Both the position numbers and the translations under genes were made by a program. Positions 10,201-18,967 of a DNA stretch of 64,000 nt are shown in pieces; position 1 is the first letter of the stretch; each line of letters starts with the position of its first letter. The notes beneath the pieces were generated by a model. It saw only the letters and a list, made by a program, of their open reading frames with translations, did not search any database and was not told where the DNA came from. The stretch is taken from contig NZ_JAVDYC010000001.1 of assembly GCF_031458255.1 (NCBI RefSeq), positions 2,241,001 through 2,305,000 on the forward strand, read 5' to 3'. The DNA comes from Catenuloplanes niger. Its GTDB lineage: Bacteria > Actinomycetota > Actinomycetes > Mycobacteriales > Micromonosporaceae.

Positions 10201-13200
10201 CCGGCGGCACCGCCGCGCCCGGGATACGCGGACGGCCCAGGAAGCTCCGGCGGACACGTGCGCCCCGGCGTGGCGCGCCCGGACACGCCCGGACGGGCTG
10301 AGCCGGTCCGGGGCGGCGGTTCGGTGCCGCCGCCGTCCGGACCACCACGGCCGGGCCAGACGCCGCCTGGCGGCCCGTGGGGGCCGCAGGATCGTCCGGT
10401 CAGTCCCGCCGCCTCGGCTCCGCGCGGGCCCGGCGCGCCGGTGCGTCCGGGACCGCTGGATCCGGCGTGGGCGGACCCCACGGACCCGACGCGGCAGCTC
10501 GGCGACCCGTCCGAGCAGTCCCGCCGCCTCGGCGGCGGCCCCGACCCGTCGCGGCCGGTCAGCGCGGCCCCGTTCGACCGGACCCAGCCGATCAGCGGCG
10601 CGTCGTTCGACCGGACCCAGCCGATCAACGGCGGACCCGGCCGCACCCGTCCGGACGACGGAATCGGCCCGGCGCGCCCGGCCAGCGGCACGCCCTACGA
10701 CCGGACGCAGCCGGTCAGCGACGCGTCGTTCGAGCGCACGCAGCCGATCAACGGCGGACCCGGCCGGAAGCGGCCGGACGACGACGGCTTCGGCCCGGCG
10801 CAGCCGATCAGCGGGGCGCCCTACGACCGGGACCAGCCGGTCAGCGGCATCCCGGCGGACCGGACCCAGCCGATCGACGGCGGCTTCGACCGGGCGCGGC
10901 CGACCAGCGGTGCGCCGGACCAGGGGTGGTCGGCCGGCAACGCGCCCGCCGGCGGTGGGCGGCCGGCCAGCGACGTGCCGTACGGACAGGAGTGGGCGCC
11001 GGGGGCGTCCGCACCGACCAGCGGTGCGCCCTACGGTCCGGCACGCCCGGGGCCGGCGCCGGAACCGCAGCGGCCGGCCGCCGGGCCGCCTCGTGGGCAG
11101 GAGTGGGCGCCGGGAGCGACGCCGCCGGGCGGGCGGGCTCCGCAGGAACGGCCGCGGCCGGACGCGGGGACCGGGGCGCAGCGGCCGGTCAGCGGCGTGC
11201 CCTACGGGCAGGAGTGGGCACCGGAGGCGAGCCGGCCGGTCAGCGGAACACCCTACGGTCAGGCGCGACCGGGGACGAGCCGCGAGCAGGTCCAGCCGGT
11301 CAGCGGCGTGCCGGTCAGCGGTATGCCGGTCGACCCGCACACCGGTGCACCCGCCGATCCGCGCGGCGTCGACCCACGCACCGGCGCACCCGTCGATCCA
11401 CGCGGTATCGACCCACGCGGCGTCGACCCACGCACCGGCGCACCCGCCGACCCACGCGGTATCGACCCACGCACCGGCGCACCCGTCGATTCGCGCGGTG
11501 CCGCGACCGAGGGCCGGCACGGTGGCGTGCCGGCGGAGCCGGCCGGGCCGCGGACCAGCGGGGCGTTCCCGCAGGTGCGCCCGGTCGTGCCGGTCATGCC
11601 CGGTCAGGGGCAGGACGAGCGCGGACCGCGGCCGGAACAGCCGGCGGCACGGGACCGGCAGCAACCGCAGAACGGGCCGGACACGCGCCCGGTCAGCGCC
11701 GCGCCCTACACCCGGGACCAGCCGGTCAGCGCGGCGCCGTACACGCAGGACCAGCCGGTCAGCGCCGCGCCTGACACGCAGGACCAGCCGGTCAGCGCCG
11801 CGACCAACGTGCCGGACCGGCCGGTCAGCGCGGCGCCCTATCAGGGCGACCGGACCTTCCAGGACACCCGTGGTGGGCCGGCCGGTGCCGTGTCCGGGCA
11901 GGGTGGACCGCAGGAGGCGGGTTCCGCGGACGCCGGTTACCGGCGGCCGGGTGGGTCTGTGCAGCCGCCGCCGGTCGACCCGTCGCCCTACGACCTCCGC
12001 CCGCAGCAGCCGACGCAACGGGAGCGGCCGCGAGACGCGCAGCTACCGGCAACGCAGACGCCGGCCGCGCAGACGTCCGCAGCACAGCCACCAGCAGCGC
12101 AGACGTCGGCGGCGCAACCGGTAGGCGAGCAGTCGCGGCCGGGTGAGGTGCGCGAGGGGGTCGAGGCGCCCGCCGTACCGGCTGATGCGCGTCCTTCGCT
12201 CGGTGAGCTGCTCAAGGCGAGCGGTGTCGAGACACGATCGGTGCCGGCGGCGGCCGAGGAGCCGGCGGGGAAGCCGGACGCGCCGGCGCGCCCGGATTCC
12301 GGCTGGTTCGGTTCGTCCGCCAAGCCGGCCGAGCCGAAGGCCGCGGACCCGCGGCCGGACGAGAAGACGGCGGACGAGGCGCGGACGTCCGCGCCGGAGC
12401 CCACTCCGCCGGCAACCGCGCCGCCGGAGGCCACAACGCCGCCGGAAGCCACCCCGGCGGAAGCCACCCCGACCGCGACCACACCGACCGCGGCCCCGAC
12501 GGAGGCGGCCACGACGACGGAAGACGCCGCACCGGCGGTGGACGCGGTGCAGCCGGACGGCGACGACATGCCCGCCGAGGGTGTGGAGCCGACCGTCACG
12601 GCCAGTCCGGACACGGTGCTGCCGGCACCGGCCGGGCCGGCCGCCGGCGCGGCCACCGCGCTGCGCGCGCCCACGATGATCACGCCGATCGTCAGCCCGG
12701 ACGAGACCACCGGCCCGGACGACGTGCCACCGGACGGCGAGCCGGAGGCGGCCGCGCCGGTCGAGGAGGAGCCGCAGCGGCCGGCCGATCCGGAGCAGGT
12801 GCTGGCGACCTACCACTGGCGGTTCCACCACGAGACGCTGCGCGAGCTGGTCGACGACCCGGACGAGCTGCGGCAGGTACGCGAGCGGCTGACCGAGAAG
12901 CTGGCCGGCGCCACCGACAACGCCACCCGGGCCCGGCTGCTGAGCCTGCGCGCGGTCGTGTCCCGGATCCTCGGTGATCTCGGCCCGGCGCTGCACGACG
13001 GCCGGATGGGCCTGGAGCACGCGGAGCTGACCGGTCACTTCCGGCGGATCGCGATCGCGCAGGCGCGGCTGGCGCACGTGCTGCAGTGGCGCGGCGACTT
13101 CATCGAGGCGGACCGGTTGTTCGCGGAGGCGAACTCGTCGGAGCTGCCGGACCGGCTGCGCGCCACGATGCACGAGCACGCCGGGCGGTCCGCGTACGAC

Positions 13201-14097
13201 CAGGGCCGGTTCATGGAGGCGCTGCACCACTTCGAGCGCGCGCTGGAGCTGCGCAAGGTCGAGGACCCGGAGCTGATCTCGCGTACCGAGCTGGCGCTGG
13301 ACGCCGTGTTCGCGAAGGTGGCGGCGAACGGCTGGGGTCCGTACCCGCGGAGTGAGGACGAGATCCGGCAGGTGCACCGGTCGCCGCAGCCGATGTTCTC
13401 CGAGCGGGTGCAGCGCTGGGGTTTCGCGGACTCCGACGACGAGCCGGTGATCGCGGCGTCCTACGCGGACGTGCAGCCGTTCCGGGACGGCGTCGCGTGG
13501 GTGCGGCGGCCGGAGGCGCAGCACTGGGAGCTGATCGACGAGTCGGGTGAGCTGCTGATCCCGGCGGACGCGGGTTACTACGGCGTGGGCTCGTTCTCGG
13601 ACGGGCTGGCCTGGGTGTCCCGGGACGGCAACGGTGGCTGGGTCGCGATCGACAAGACCAACAAGGTCGTGATCGGCCAGCCGTACGAGGACGTGCGCCC
13701 GTTCCGGCGGGGCATCGCGGCGGTCCGGCGGAAGAGCGGCTGGGGCGCGGTGGACACGTCCGGGACCGTGGTGGTGCCGACGCAGTACAGCGGGTTCGCG
13801 ACCGCGCTGACGGACGGCCGGTACGTGGACGGCTTCACCGACGAGGGCCTGGCGATCGTGGACCTGAACGGCCGCAAGGGCGTGGTGGACCGGTCCGGCA
13901 CCGTGGTGGTGGCGCCCACCTACCCGGCGATGGTGATCCACCCGGTGGCGTTCCTGATCGGCGCCGGTGCGGGCACCGGCCGGTGGGGTGCGGTGGACCG
14001 CCGCGGCGAGCCGCTGATCGACCCGGTGCACGCGTCCCGGGCGGACGTGATGGACGAGATCGATCGCCTGCTCGCGGACACGAAACCGGTTCTGTAG
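7246..14097 (+). CDS. Giant repeat-rich protein with C-terminal TPR-like and WG repeats
   Basis: A 2283-residue protein. Residues 1-1840 are low-complexity and charged, with distinct repeat blocks: DPRDLDPR-type Arg/Asp/Pro repeats (about 190-510), EPGRGTEPA/GDEAARR repeats (710-875), DRTQPISG repeats (1105-1225), PVSGVPYGQEWAPG repeats (1240-1350), VDPRTGAPADPRG repeats (1362-1420), DQPVSAAPYT repeats (1480-1530), then Ala/Thr/Pro stretches. The folded C-terminus begins near 1845 with TPR-like helices (ALHHFERALELR). From about 2050 it has WG (KWG) beta repeats such as GWGAVDTSGTVVVP and RWGAVDRRGEPLIDP. There is no signal peptide or membrane segment. A cytoplasmic scaffold or envelope-associated role is possible; function is unknown. 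GTG start; a hairpin follows. Confidence 0.85.
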   Translation: MAPERRDRRGSQLPAWAVETTDEWMEVPGQAYPGDPGPTVQARSSAVYRSSVRPDPDGAAPAPPAIGRPSRPASGRARPPAPGRRPDDGFDYEEDHFRDDARPAARGRAGGHDVRVYGAPGRGPGDDRGRAPGDDRGRGAADEWDDEPRGRGRVRDGEFDGRAPRGPARSGQRADFDYEPRGRNGRDPDLDLDLDPDDVDPRTADARGRRGGDARGRVTDPRDVDPREVDPRDLDPRERRGAGPRGADPRVRGGRGADPREADPRGPDPRERAGRGGDPREWGGRGADPRARGAGDLDPRDRGGRGADPRDRGIDPRDADPRERAGRGAGPRDADPRVRDAGPRGRGTDPRDLDPRDLDARDLDPRGLDPRGLDPRERPGRGAGPRDLDPRDLDPRDLDPRALDPRERAGRGAGPRDLDPRDLDPRGLDPRERTGRGAGPRDLDPRDVDPRERTGRGTGPRDLDPRERDPRERGGRGLDPREGDPRDFDPRDADPRDRVRRGTEPRDGDVDDPRDSGSRGRDGGRYGGGRPTGQDWRTGDPGREPRRPARHPGDVPGDVRPAAQAGGPDRGRRPGWDQEADWQQARSGRRDVPRGDQPWRRREVVQDWSEPLPADAGYDERDVPGRVPARPGDRPDQPGRPPMHDADPTRPAQPDDVRNSRPGEPRRPDQPAPPVDPAAGGDPSRRGERTWIKPGQRGVPRPDPSRQDEPAWADDRGREPARGDEAARRMEPGRGTEPARADDRGSEPARRDEAARLGEPGRGTEPAWADERTRGDEAARRVGPGRGTEPAWTDDRTREPASGDEAARRGEPGRGTEPSRQDEPAWAGDRTREPVRGDGPERGREPVRGDEPGRTREPVHGDEAARRGEPGRDDQPMAPVVPIRRETERRDEPRREREPAAAAWDPAAADVAPTDPRIPGEPARRGADPGRLAPVAAETATGFDDPERSGGRRPDMPGPGQRPGWDGDRGRPTGQPVAPAASAVGPAAPPRPGYADGPGSSGGHVRPGVARPDTPGRAEPVRGGGSVPPPSGPPRPGQTPPGGPWGPQDRPVSPAASAPRGPGAPVRPGPLDPAWADPTDPTRQLGDPSEQSRRLGGGPDPSRPVSAAPFDRTQPISGASFDRTQPINGGPGRTRPDDGIGPARPASGTPYDRTQPVSDASFERTQPINGGPGRKRPDDDGFGPAQPISGAPYDRDQPVSGIPADRTQPIDGGFDRARPTSGAPDQGWSAGNAPAGGGRPASDVPYGQEWAPGASAPTSGAPYGPARPGPAPEPQRPAAGPPRGQEWAPGATPPGGRAPQERPRPDAGTGAQRPVSGVPYGQEWAPEASRPVSGTPYGQARPGTSREQVQPVSGVPVSGMPVDPHTGAPADPRGVDPRTGAPVDPRGIDPRGVDPRTGAPADPRGIDPRTGAPVDSRGAATEGRHGGVPAEPAGPRTSGAFPQVRPVVPVMPGQGQDERGPRPEQPAARDRQQPQNGPDTRPVSAAPYTRDQPVSAAPYTQDQPVSAAPDTQDQPVSAATNVPDRPVSAAPYQGDRTFQDTRGGPAGAVSGQGGPQEAGSADAGYRRPGGSVQPPPVDPSPYDLRPQQPTQRERPRDAQLPATQTPAAQTSAAQPPAAQTSAAQPVGEQSRPGEVREGVEAPAVPADARPSLGELLKASGVETRSVPAAAEEPAGKPDAPARPDSGWFGSSAKPAEPKAADPRPDEKTADEARTSAPEPTPPATAPPEATTPPEATPAEATPTATTPTAAPTEAATTTEDAAPAVDAVQPDGDDMPAEGVEPTVTASPDTVLPAPAGPAAGAATALRAPTMITPIVSPDETTGPDDVPPDGEPEAAAPVEEEPQRPADPEQVLATYHWRFHHETLRELVDDPDELRQVRERLTEKLAGATDNATRARLLSLRAVVSRILGDLGPALHDGRMGLEHAELTGHFRRIAIAQARLAHVLQWRGDFIEADRLFAEANSSELPDRLRATMHEHAGRSAYDQGRFMEALHHFERALELRKVEDPELISRTELALDAVFAKVAANGWGPYPRSEDEIRQVHRSPQPMFSERVQRWGFADSDDEPVIAASYADVQPFRDGVAWVRRPEAQHWELIDESGELLIPADAGYYGVGSFSDGLAWVSRDGNGGWVAIDKTNKVVIGQPYEDVRPFRRGIAAVRRKSGWGAVDTSGTVVVPTQYSGFATALTDGRYVDGFTDEGLAIVDLNGRKGVVDRSGTVVVAPTYPAMVIHPVAFLIGAGAGTGRWGAVDRRGEPLIDPVHASRADVMDEIDRLLADTKPVL

Positions 14098-14105
14098 ACG
14101 AAGGA

Positions 14106-14139
14106 CCGGCCCGGAGAAGCGGACGGCAAACCGGGCCGG
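14106..14139 (+). terminator. Hairpin after the giant WG-repeat gene
   Basis: CCGGCCCGG (14106-14114) and CCGGGCCGG (14131-14139) form a 9-bp stem with a 16-base loop, starting eight bases after the stop codon. Confidence 0.55.
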
Positions 14140-14200
14140 CTCCCCTCACCATAGGCCCCGAAGCACAAGGGAAGCTCGGGAAACTGGATAGGGTCGGCCC

Positions 14201-15196
14201 ATGGAATATCGTCACCTCGGCCGTTCCGGCCTGCTGGTCAGTGAGATCTCCTACGGCAACTGGATCACCCACGGCTCCCAGGTGGAGGAGGACGCGGCGG
14301 TCGCCTGTGTGCGCGCCGCGCTGGAGGTGGGGATCAGCACGTTCGACACCGCGGACGCCTACGCGGGCGGCCGTGCCGAGGAGGTGCTCGGCCGCGCGCT
14401 GAGGGGTGAGCGCCGGGAGAGCGTGGAGATCCTCACCAAGGTCTTCTGGCGCACCGGTCCGGGCCCGAACGAGAGCGGTCTCTCCCGCAAGCACATCCGT
14501 GAGTCGATCGACGCCTCGCTGCGCCGGTTGCAGACCGACCACGTGGACGTCCTGCAGGCCCACCGGTACGACTTCCACACGCCGCTGGAGGAGACGATGT
14601 CCGCGTTCGCGGACGTGGTGCACTCCGGCAAGGCGCACTACATCGGCGTCTCCGAGTGGACTGCGGACCAGCTGCGCGCCGGGCACTCGCTCGCCAAGGA
14701 GCTGCGCGTCGGCCTGGTCTCGAACCAGCCGCAGTACTCGGCGCTGCACCGGGTCATCGAGGCGCAGGTGGTGCCGGCGTCGCAGGAGCTGGGGATCAGT
14801 CAGATCGTCTTCTCACCGATCGCGCAGGGTGCGCTGACCGGCAAGTACCTGCCGGGTCAGGCGCCGCCGGCCGGTTCCCGGGCCACGGACGAGTCCGGCG
14901 CGAAGACGATCGCCCGGTTCATGAACGACGAGACGCTCACCGCCGTGCAGCGCCTGAAGCCGCTGGCCGAGTCGGCCGGGCTGAGCATGGCGCAGCTCGC
15001 GCTGGCGTGGGTGCTGCAGAACCGGAACGTGGCGAGCGCGATCATCGGCGCGACCCGGCCGGAGCAGGTGCACGACAACGCGAGGGCGGCCGGGGTGCGG
15101 CTGGAGGACGACCTGCTCAAGCAGATCGACGAGGCGCTCGGCGACCTGCCGGAGCGCGACCCGGCGAAGACGCAGTCGCCGGCGAACCGGCCCTAG
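14201..15196 (+). CDS. Aldo/keto reductase family oxidoreductase
   Basis: A 331-residue NADPH-dependent (alpha/beta)8-barrel of the AKR superfamily, resembling the voltage-gated K+ channel beta-subunit group. The catalytic tetrad is in place: Asp49 and Tyr54 (FDTADAYAGG), Lys80 (ILTK) and His121 (QAHR). Late segments SPIAQGALTGKY and IIGATRPEQV fit cofactor binding. Physiological substrate unknown. TAGGGT (14189-14194) stands six bases before the ATG, suggesting a leaderless transcript. A bidirectional terminator separates it from the convergent protease gene. Confidence 0.92.
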   Translation: MEYRHLGRSGLLVSEISYGNWITHGSQVEEDAAVACVRAALEVGISTFDTADAYAGGRAEEVLGRALRGERRESVEILTKVFWRTGPGPNESGLSRKHIRESIDASLRRLQTDHVDVLQAHRYDFHTPLEETMSAFADVVHSGKAHYIGVSEWTADQLRAGHSLAKELRVGLVSNQPQYSALHRVIEAQVVPASQELGISQIVFSPIAQGALTGKYLPGQAPPAGSRATDESGAKTIARFMNDETLTAVQRLKPLAESAGLSMAQLALAWVLQNRNVASAIIGATRPEQVHDNARAAGVRLEDDLLKQIDEALGDLPERDPAKTQSPANRP

Positions 15197-15207
15197 CGAG
15201 CCGACCC

Positions 15208-15244
15208 AGAAGCCGCGCGGGTACGGCGTACCCGCGCGGCTTCT
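15208..15244. terminator. Bidirectional terminator between the aldo/keto reductase and M50 protease genes
   Basis: A perfect 17-bp stem (AGAAGCCGCGCGGGTAC and its complement) with a 3-base loop, in the 61-base gap between convergent genes. Confidence 0.85.
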
Positions 15245-15257
15245 CGGTGGTTCTGGA

Positions 15258-16061
15258 TCAGTTCGCCGGGTAGTTCCAGAAGCGCAGCAGCGCGAAGCCG
15301 TCACCGTAGAGGTAGGACGGCATGCCGATCAGGTCGCCGAGCGTGAAGACGACGTCGAAGAACGCGCCGCCGATCGTCGGGTTCCACAGCAGCGCGAACA
15401 GCATGATGAAGCCGAACGGGGCGATCACGTCCCAGGTGCGCTTCCACGAGAACGGCAGCCAGGGCCGGGCGATGTTGCCGCCGTCCAGGCCCGGCACCGG
15501 GATCAGGTTCAGCACGGCCGCGGTGAGCTGCAGGAACCCGAGCAGCGCGAGGCCCGCCCAGAACTCGGTGTGCGTCTCGCCGGTCACGCCGAACACGAAC
15601 GGCAGCGCCAGCACGATCGCGAGGACCAGGTTCGTCGCCGGGCCGGCCAGGCTGACCAGCGACGACCGGAGCCGGCTGCGCAGCGCGCCGTGGTTGACCC
15701 AGACCGCGCCGCCGGGCAGGCCGATGCCGCCGAGCACCACCACGATCACCGGCAGCACGATCGACAGCAGCGGGTGGCTGTACTTCAACGGGTTCAGCGT
15801 CAGGTAGCCGCGGTGTGCCGCGTCGACGTCGCCGGACCGGAACGCGACCAGCGCGTGCGCGTACTCGTGCAGGCACAGCGAGATCAGCCAGCCGGTGACC
15901 ACCAGCAGGAACACGTCGAACGCGACGTTGCCGAAGCCGGTCCACGCCATCGCGCCGGCCGTCACGAACAGCGCGACCAGCCCGAGGAAGATCGGGCTGG
16001 GCCGGAACGCCTCCTTCGGCACCCCCATGACGAGGTTGCCGCCACCGATCCGGTCGCTCAC
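15258..16061 (-). CDS. M50-family (site-2 protease-like) membrane zinc metallopeptidase
   Basis: A 267-residue polytopic membrane protein with about six helices. The zinc motif HEYAH (65-69) lies in a membrane segment, and the third ligand region is NLIPVPGLDGGN (185-196). It lacks a PDZ domain, so it belongs to the short, rhomboid-sized M50B proteases that cleave within membranes. Its substrate cannot be read from the sequence. The GTG start overlaps the stop codon of the upstream 65-residue gene by four bases, so the two are probably co-translated and functionally linked. Confidence 0.9.
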   Translation of the reverse strand: MSDRIGGGNLVMGVPKEAFRPSPIFLGLVALFVTAGAMAWTGFGNVAFDVFLLVVTGWLISLCLHEYAHALVAFRSGDVDAAHRGYLTLNPLKYSHPLLSIVLPVIVVVLGGIGLPGGAVWVNHGALRSRLRSSLVSLAGPATNLVLAIVLALPFVFGVTGETHTEFWAGLALLGFLQLTAAVLNLIPVPGLDGGNIARPWLPFSWKRTWDVIAPFGFIMLFALLWNPTIGGAFFDVVFTLGDLIGMPSYLYGDGFALLRFWNYPAN

Positions 16062-16255
16062 TCCCGCGGCGCCAGACTCATCGTGTATTCCACCCGGTCG
16101 TCCTCGACCAGCACGACCGAAGCGACGCCGGTGCCCTGCAGCTCACGCCAGGTCTGCCCGATCCACGACTCCGCGTCGGCCTGGCTGGGGAACGCCTCCG
16201 AAGGGCCCTCCACCGGCTTGCCGTCCGAGTCCTCGTAGCGCCAGTTCCACGGCAT
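16058..16255 (-). CDS. Conserved small protein upstream of the M50 protease
   Basis: A 65-residue acidic protein beginning MPWNWRYEDSDGKPVEGPS, with a QADAESWIGQTWRELQ helix. It lacks membrane segments or Cys motifs. I recognise the type as a small conserved actinobacterial protein but know no function. The ATG has GGGGAG about seven bases upstream. The four-base overlap with the protease gene argues for a shared role, perhaps as a regulator or substrate of the protease (inference). Confidence 0.75.
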   Translation of the reverse strand: MPWNWRYEDSDGKPVEGPSEAFPSQADAESWIGQTWRELQGTGVASVVLVEDDRVEYTMSLAPRE

Positions 16256-16383
16256 GCGTGTCTCCCCTCTACGGCCCCGGCCACCGCACCGGCCACCCCT
16301 GACCGGATCGACGGCCTGTCCCGCTAAGCCTAGTCGGCTGGCCCGGCTGACCGCGCACAGCGGATCGCTCTAAGGTACGGGCT

Positions 16384-18963
16384 ATGTCCGTTGACGGGTG
16401 GAACACCCTTCTCGTGCTCGGCGGCATCCGATCCGGCAAGTCGGAGTTCGCCGAGTCGCTCGTGTCCGGCGCGACCAGCTTGCGCTACCTCGCCACGTCC
16501 GCGTCCCCCTCCGAAGAAGACCCGGAGTGGCAGGAGCGCATCGCCGCGCACCGCGACCGCCGGCCCGAGACCTGGGAGACGGAGGAGACGGCCGCGGACC
16601 CGGGACGGCTGATCGCCACGCTGACCGAGGCGAAGCCGGACGAGACGCTGCTCGTCGACGACCTGGGCGGCTGGGTCGGCGTGCTGCTCGACCCGGCGTA
16701 CCAGCCGTCGGACGACGGCAAGACCATTCAAGAACTCGCCGCGGCGGTACGGGGATGCGCCGCGCGACTGGTGCTGGTCAGCCCCGAGGTCGGGCTGTCG
16801 CTGGTGCCGGCCACCACGCTGGGGCGCGCGTTCGCGGACGCGCTCGGCACCGTGAACCAGGCCGTGGCCGCCGCGGTGGACGCGGTGGTCCTGGTGGTGG
16901 CCGGTCAGCCGACGTGGCTGAAGGAGGCCCCGCCGGCGCTGGCGCCGTCCTCGGCACCGGCCGCCGCGCCGGTGCAGGTGCTGGCGGACGTGCCGGCGCC
17001 GATCGTGCTGCCCGAGGTGATCACGCCGGTCGCCGCGCCGCCGGCACCCGCCGCGGCCGCTCCGGCGCCGGCCTCCCCGGCCGCGGCCGCTCCGGCGTCG
17101 GCCGCTCCGGCGTCGGCCGCTCCGGCGTCGGCCGCTCCGGCGTCGGCCGCTCCGGCCGCGGACGCGCTGCGCGGGCCGACGCAGGCGCTGCCGATGGTGC
17201 GCACCGGGCTGGTCATCCAGCCCAACATGGAGCTGCCGCTGCCCGACGAGGAGACCGGCCCGGCCGCGCTCGACCGGCTGGCCACGCTGGACATCGCCGG
17301 CACCGGCCTCGGCGAGCTGGCCGGCGTGGTCCGGTTCGCCGCCGCCACCCAGGGCACCGACACGCCCCGCCCCTGGCAGTCCGTCCGGGTGCTGCTGGTC
17401 CAGGGCGACCACGCCGGTGGCGCGTCCGCGGGCACGCCGGCCGGCGAGTCCGGCCGGCGCACCGCGCAGGCCCGCCTCGGCGTCGGCGCGCTCGCCCAGC
17501 TCACCGCGGCCGCCGGCGCCACGCTCCAGATCGTGGACGCGCCGGCCGCCGCGGCCGTCGAGGACGGTCCCGCGCTCACGCTCGACGAGGTCGACGACGC
17601 GCTCCGGCTCGGCTGGCGGCTCGCCGAGGAGGCCGCGGAGAACGGCGCCGACCTGCTCGTCATCGCCGCGGGCGGGGACGGCGCCCCGGCCGCCGCGGCC
17701 GCGGTGCTGGCCGCGACCGCCGGCGCCGAGCCGTCCGCCGTGCTGCCGCCGGTGCGCACGCCCGAGGGCGACTTCGACGACAACGCGTGGATGGCCCGGT
17801 GCGCCGCGGTCCGGGACGCCATGCAGCGGGTACGCAAGGGCTCCCGCGAGGCCAAGGACATCCTGGCCGAGGTCGGCGGCGGCGACGTCGCGGTGGTGAC
17901 CGGCATCCTGCTCGGTGCGACCGCCCGCCGCACCCCGGTGCTCCTCGACGGACCGATCGGCGTGGCCGCCGCCCTGGTCAGCCGCGACCTGGCCGGCCAG
18001 GCCCGGCACTGGTGCCTGCTCCCCGACCACGGCGGCGACCCGGCCGTGAAGCTCGGCGCGGACGTCCTCGGCCTGACCCCGGTCCTGAACATGCGCCTCG
18101 GCCTGGGCGAGGGCACGACCGCGCTGGCCGCGCTGCCGCTGCTGCGCTCCGCGATCGCGCTCGCCGCGTCCATCCCGCCGCGCACCGACCCGTCGTCCAC
18201 CCCGGACGCGACGGGCCCCGCCACCGGGACGTCCTGGCCGGCGGACGGCCTGGACGCCGCGGACGCCGCCGGTGCCGCGTCGGCCGGTGCCGCCGGGCTG
18301 CTGGCCGAGGCCGCGGTCTCCGCGTCCACCACCACGGCCGTCTCCACCAGTGACGACTCCGCCGGCGGCGGCACCGACACCGGCGACGACTCGGCCGTGG
18401 CGCTCGCCAGCGCGGTCGGTGTGGTGGCCGGCGAGCCGGCCGGTGACCGGGCCGACGGCATCGGCGCCGGTGACACGTACGCCGGCTCGCGCGACACGAC
18501 GACCGTCATCACCGGCACCGGCACCGGCGGCCCGGACGCCGACACGACCACCGTCATCGGCCGCACCGGCGGCTCGGACGCCGACACCACCACCGTCATC
18601 GGCGGCGCCGGGGGGTCGGACGCGGACGCGACGGCCGTCATCCGGCTTCCCGGCTCCGGGGACGCGGGCTCGGCGGGCGGCGACGCGGGCACCGGCGCGT
18701 ATCCGGCATCGACGGCCGCTCCGGCGCCGGACGACGCGGAGGACGAGGCCGAGCGCACCGCCGTCCTCTCCGTGGTGCCGCCGGCCGGCGCGCCGGACAC
18801 GGGGCTCCGGGTGCCGGCCACGGACGACCCGGAGGCCACCACCGTCATCCCCACCGGGAGCGGGCCCGCCCGCGCCGAGGAGAACGAGGACTCCAACTCC
18901 TGGCTGCCCGGATTCGGCAACCCGCGTCGGTCCGACGACCCGGACGCCCCGGCCACCCGCTGA
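16384..18963 (+). CDS. Fused CobU-like kinase/guanylyltransferase and CobT-like protein
   Basis: 859 residues. Domain 1 (about 1-185) is adenosylcobinamide kinase/guanylyltransferase: P-loop GGIRSGKS (13-20), RIAAHRDRRP with the presumed guanylylated His, and LVDDLGGWVG. An Ala/Pro linker (186-262) with repeated ASAAP leads to domain 2 (about 275-600). This resembles nicotinate-nucleotide:dimethylbenzimidazole phosphoribosyltransferase. It keeps VLLVQGDHAGG, PVLLDGPIG and the catalytic Glu576 in LGLGEGTTALA, but the usual GIGNTT phosphate loop is replaced by AAGGDGAPAAAA. A disordered acidic tail (600-859) carries repeated TTVI motifs. With the adjacent cobS it covers nucleotide-loop assembly of cobalamin. 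TAAGGT seven bases before the ATG suggests a leaderless transcript. Confidence 0.85.
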   Translation: MSVDGWNTLLVLGGIRSGKSEFAESLVSGATSLRYLATSASPSEEDPEWQERIAAHRDRRPETWETEETAADPGRLIATLTEAKPDETLLVDDLGGWVGVLLDPAYQPSDDGKTIQELAAAVRGCAARLVLVSPEVGLSLVPATTLGRAFADALGTVNQAVAAAVDAVVLVVAGQPTWLKEAPPALAPSSAPAAAPVQVLADVPAPIVLPEVITPVAAPPAPAAAAPAPASPAAAAPASAAPASAAPASAAPASAAPAADALRGPTQALPMVRTGLVIQPNMELPLPDEETGPAALDRLATLDIAGTGLGELAGVVRFAAATQGTDTPRPWQSVRVLLVQGDHAGGASAGTPAGESGRRTAQARLGVGALAQLTAAAGATLQIVDAPAAAAVEDGPALTLDEVDDALRLGWRLAEEAAENGADLLVIAAGGDGAPAAAAAVLAATAGAEPSAVLPPVRTPEGDFDDNAWMARCAAVRDAMQRVRKGSREAKDILAEVGGGDVAVVTGILLGATARRTPVLLDGPIGVAAALVSRDLAGQARHWCLLPDHGGDPAVKLGADVLGLTPVLNMRLGLGEGTTALAALPLLRSAIALAASIPPRTDPSSTPDATGPATGTSWPADGLDAADAAGAASAGAAGLLAEAAVSASTTTAVSTSDDSAGGGTDTGDDSAVALASAVGVVAGEPAGDRADGIGAGDTYAGSRDTTTVITGTGTGGPDADTTTVIGRTGGSDADTTTVIGGAGGSDADATAVIRLPGSGDAGSAGGDAGTGAYPASTAAPAPDDAEDEAERTAVLSVVPPAGAPDTGLRVPATDDPEATTVIPTGSGPARAEENEDSNSWLPGFGNPRRSDDPDAPATR

Positions 18964-18967
18964 CCCG

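Noticed and set aside
7276-12018. A 1580-codon open frame on the complement of the giant gene, and a 1404-codon frame in another plus-strand frame
   Set aside because: Both are by-products of GC-rich codon bias; they encode Arg/Pro/Ala-rich sequence without any recognisable domain.
16256-16383. Cobalamin riboswitch upstream of cobUT
   Set aside because: The gap is only 128 bases, too short for a full element, and I found no conserved B12-box sequence.
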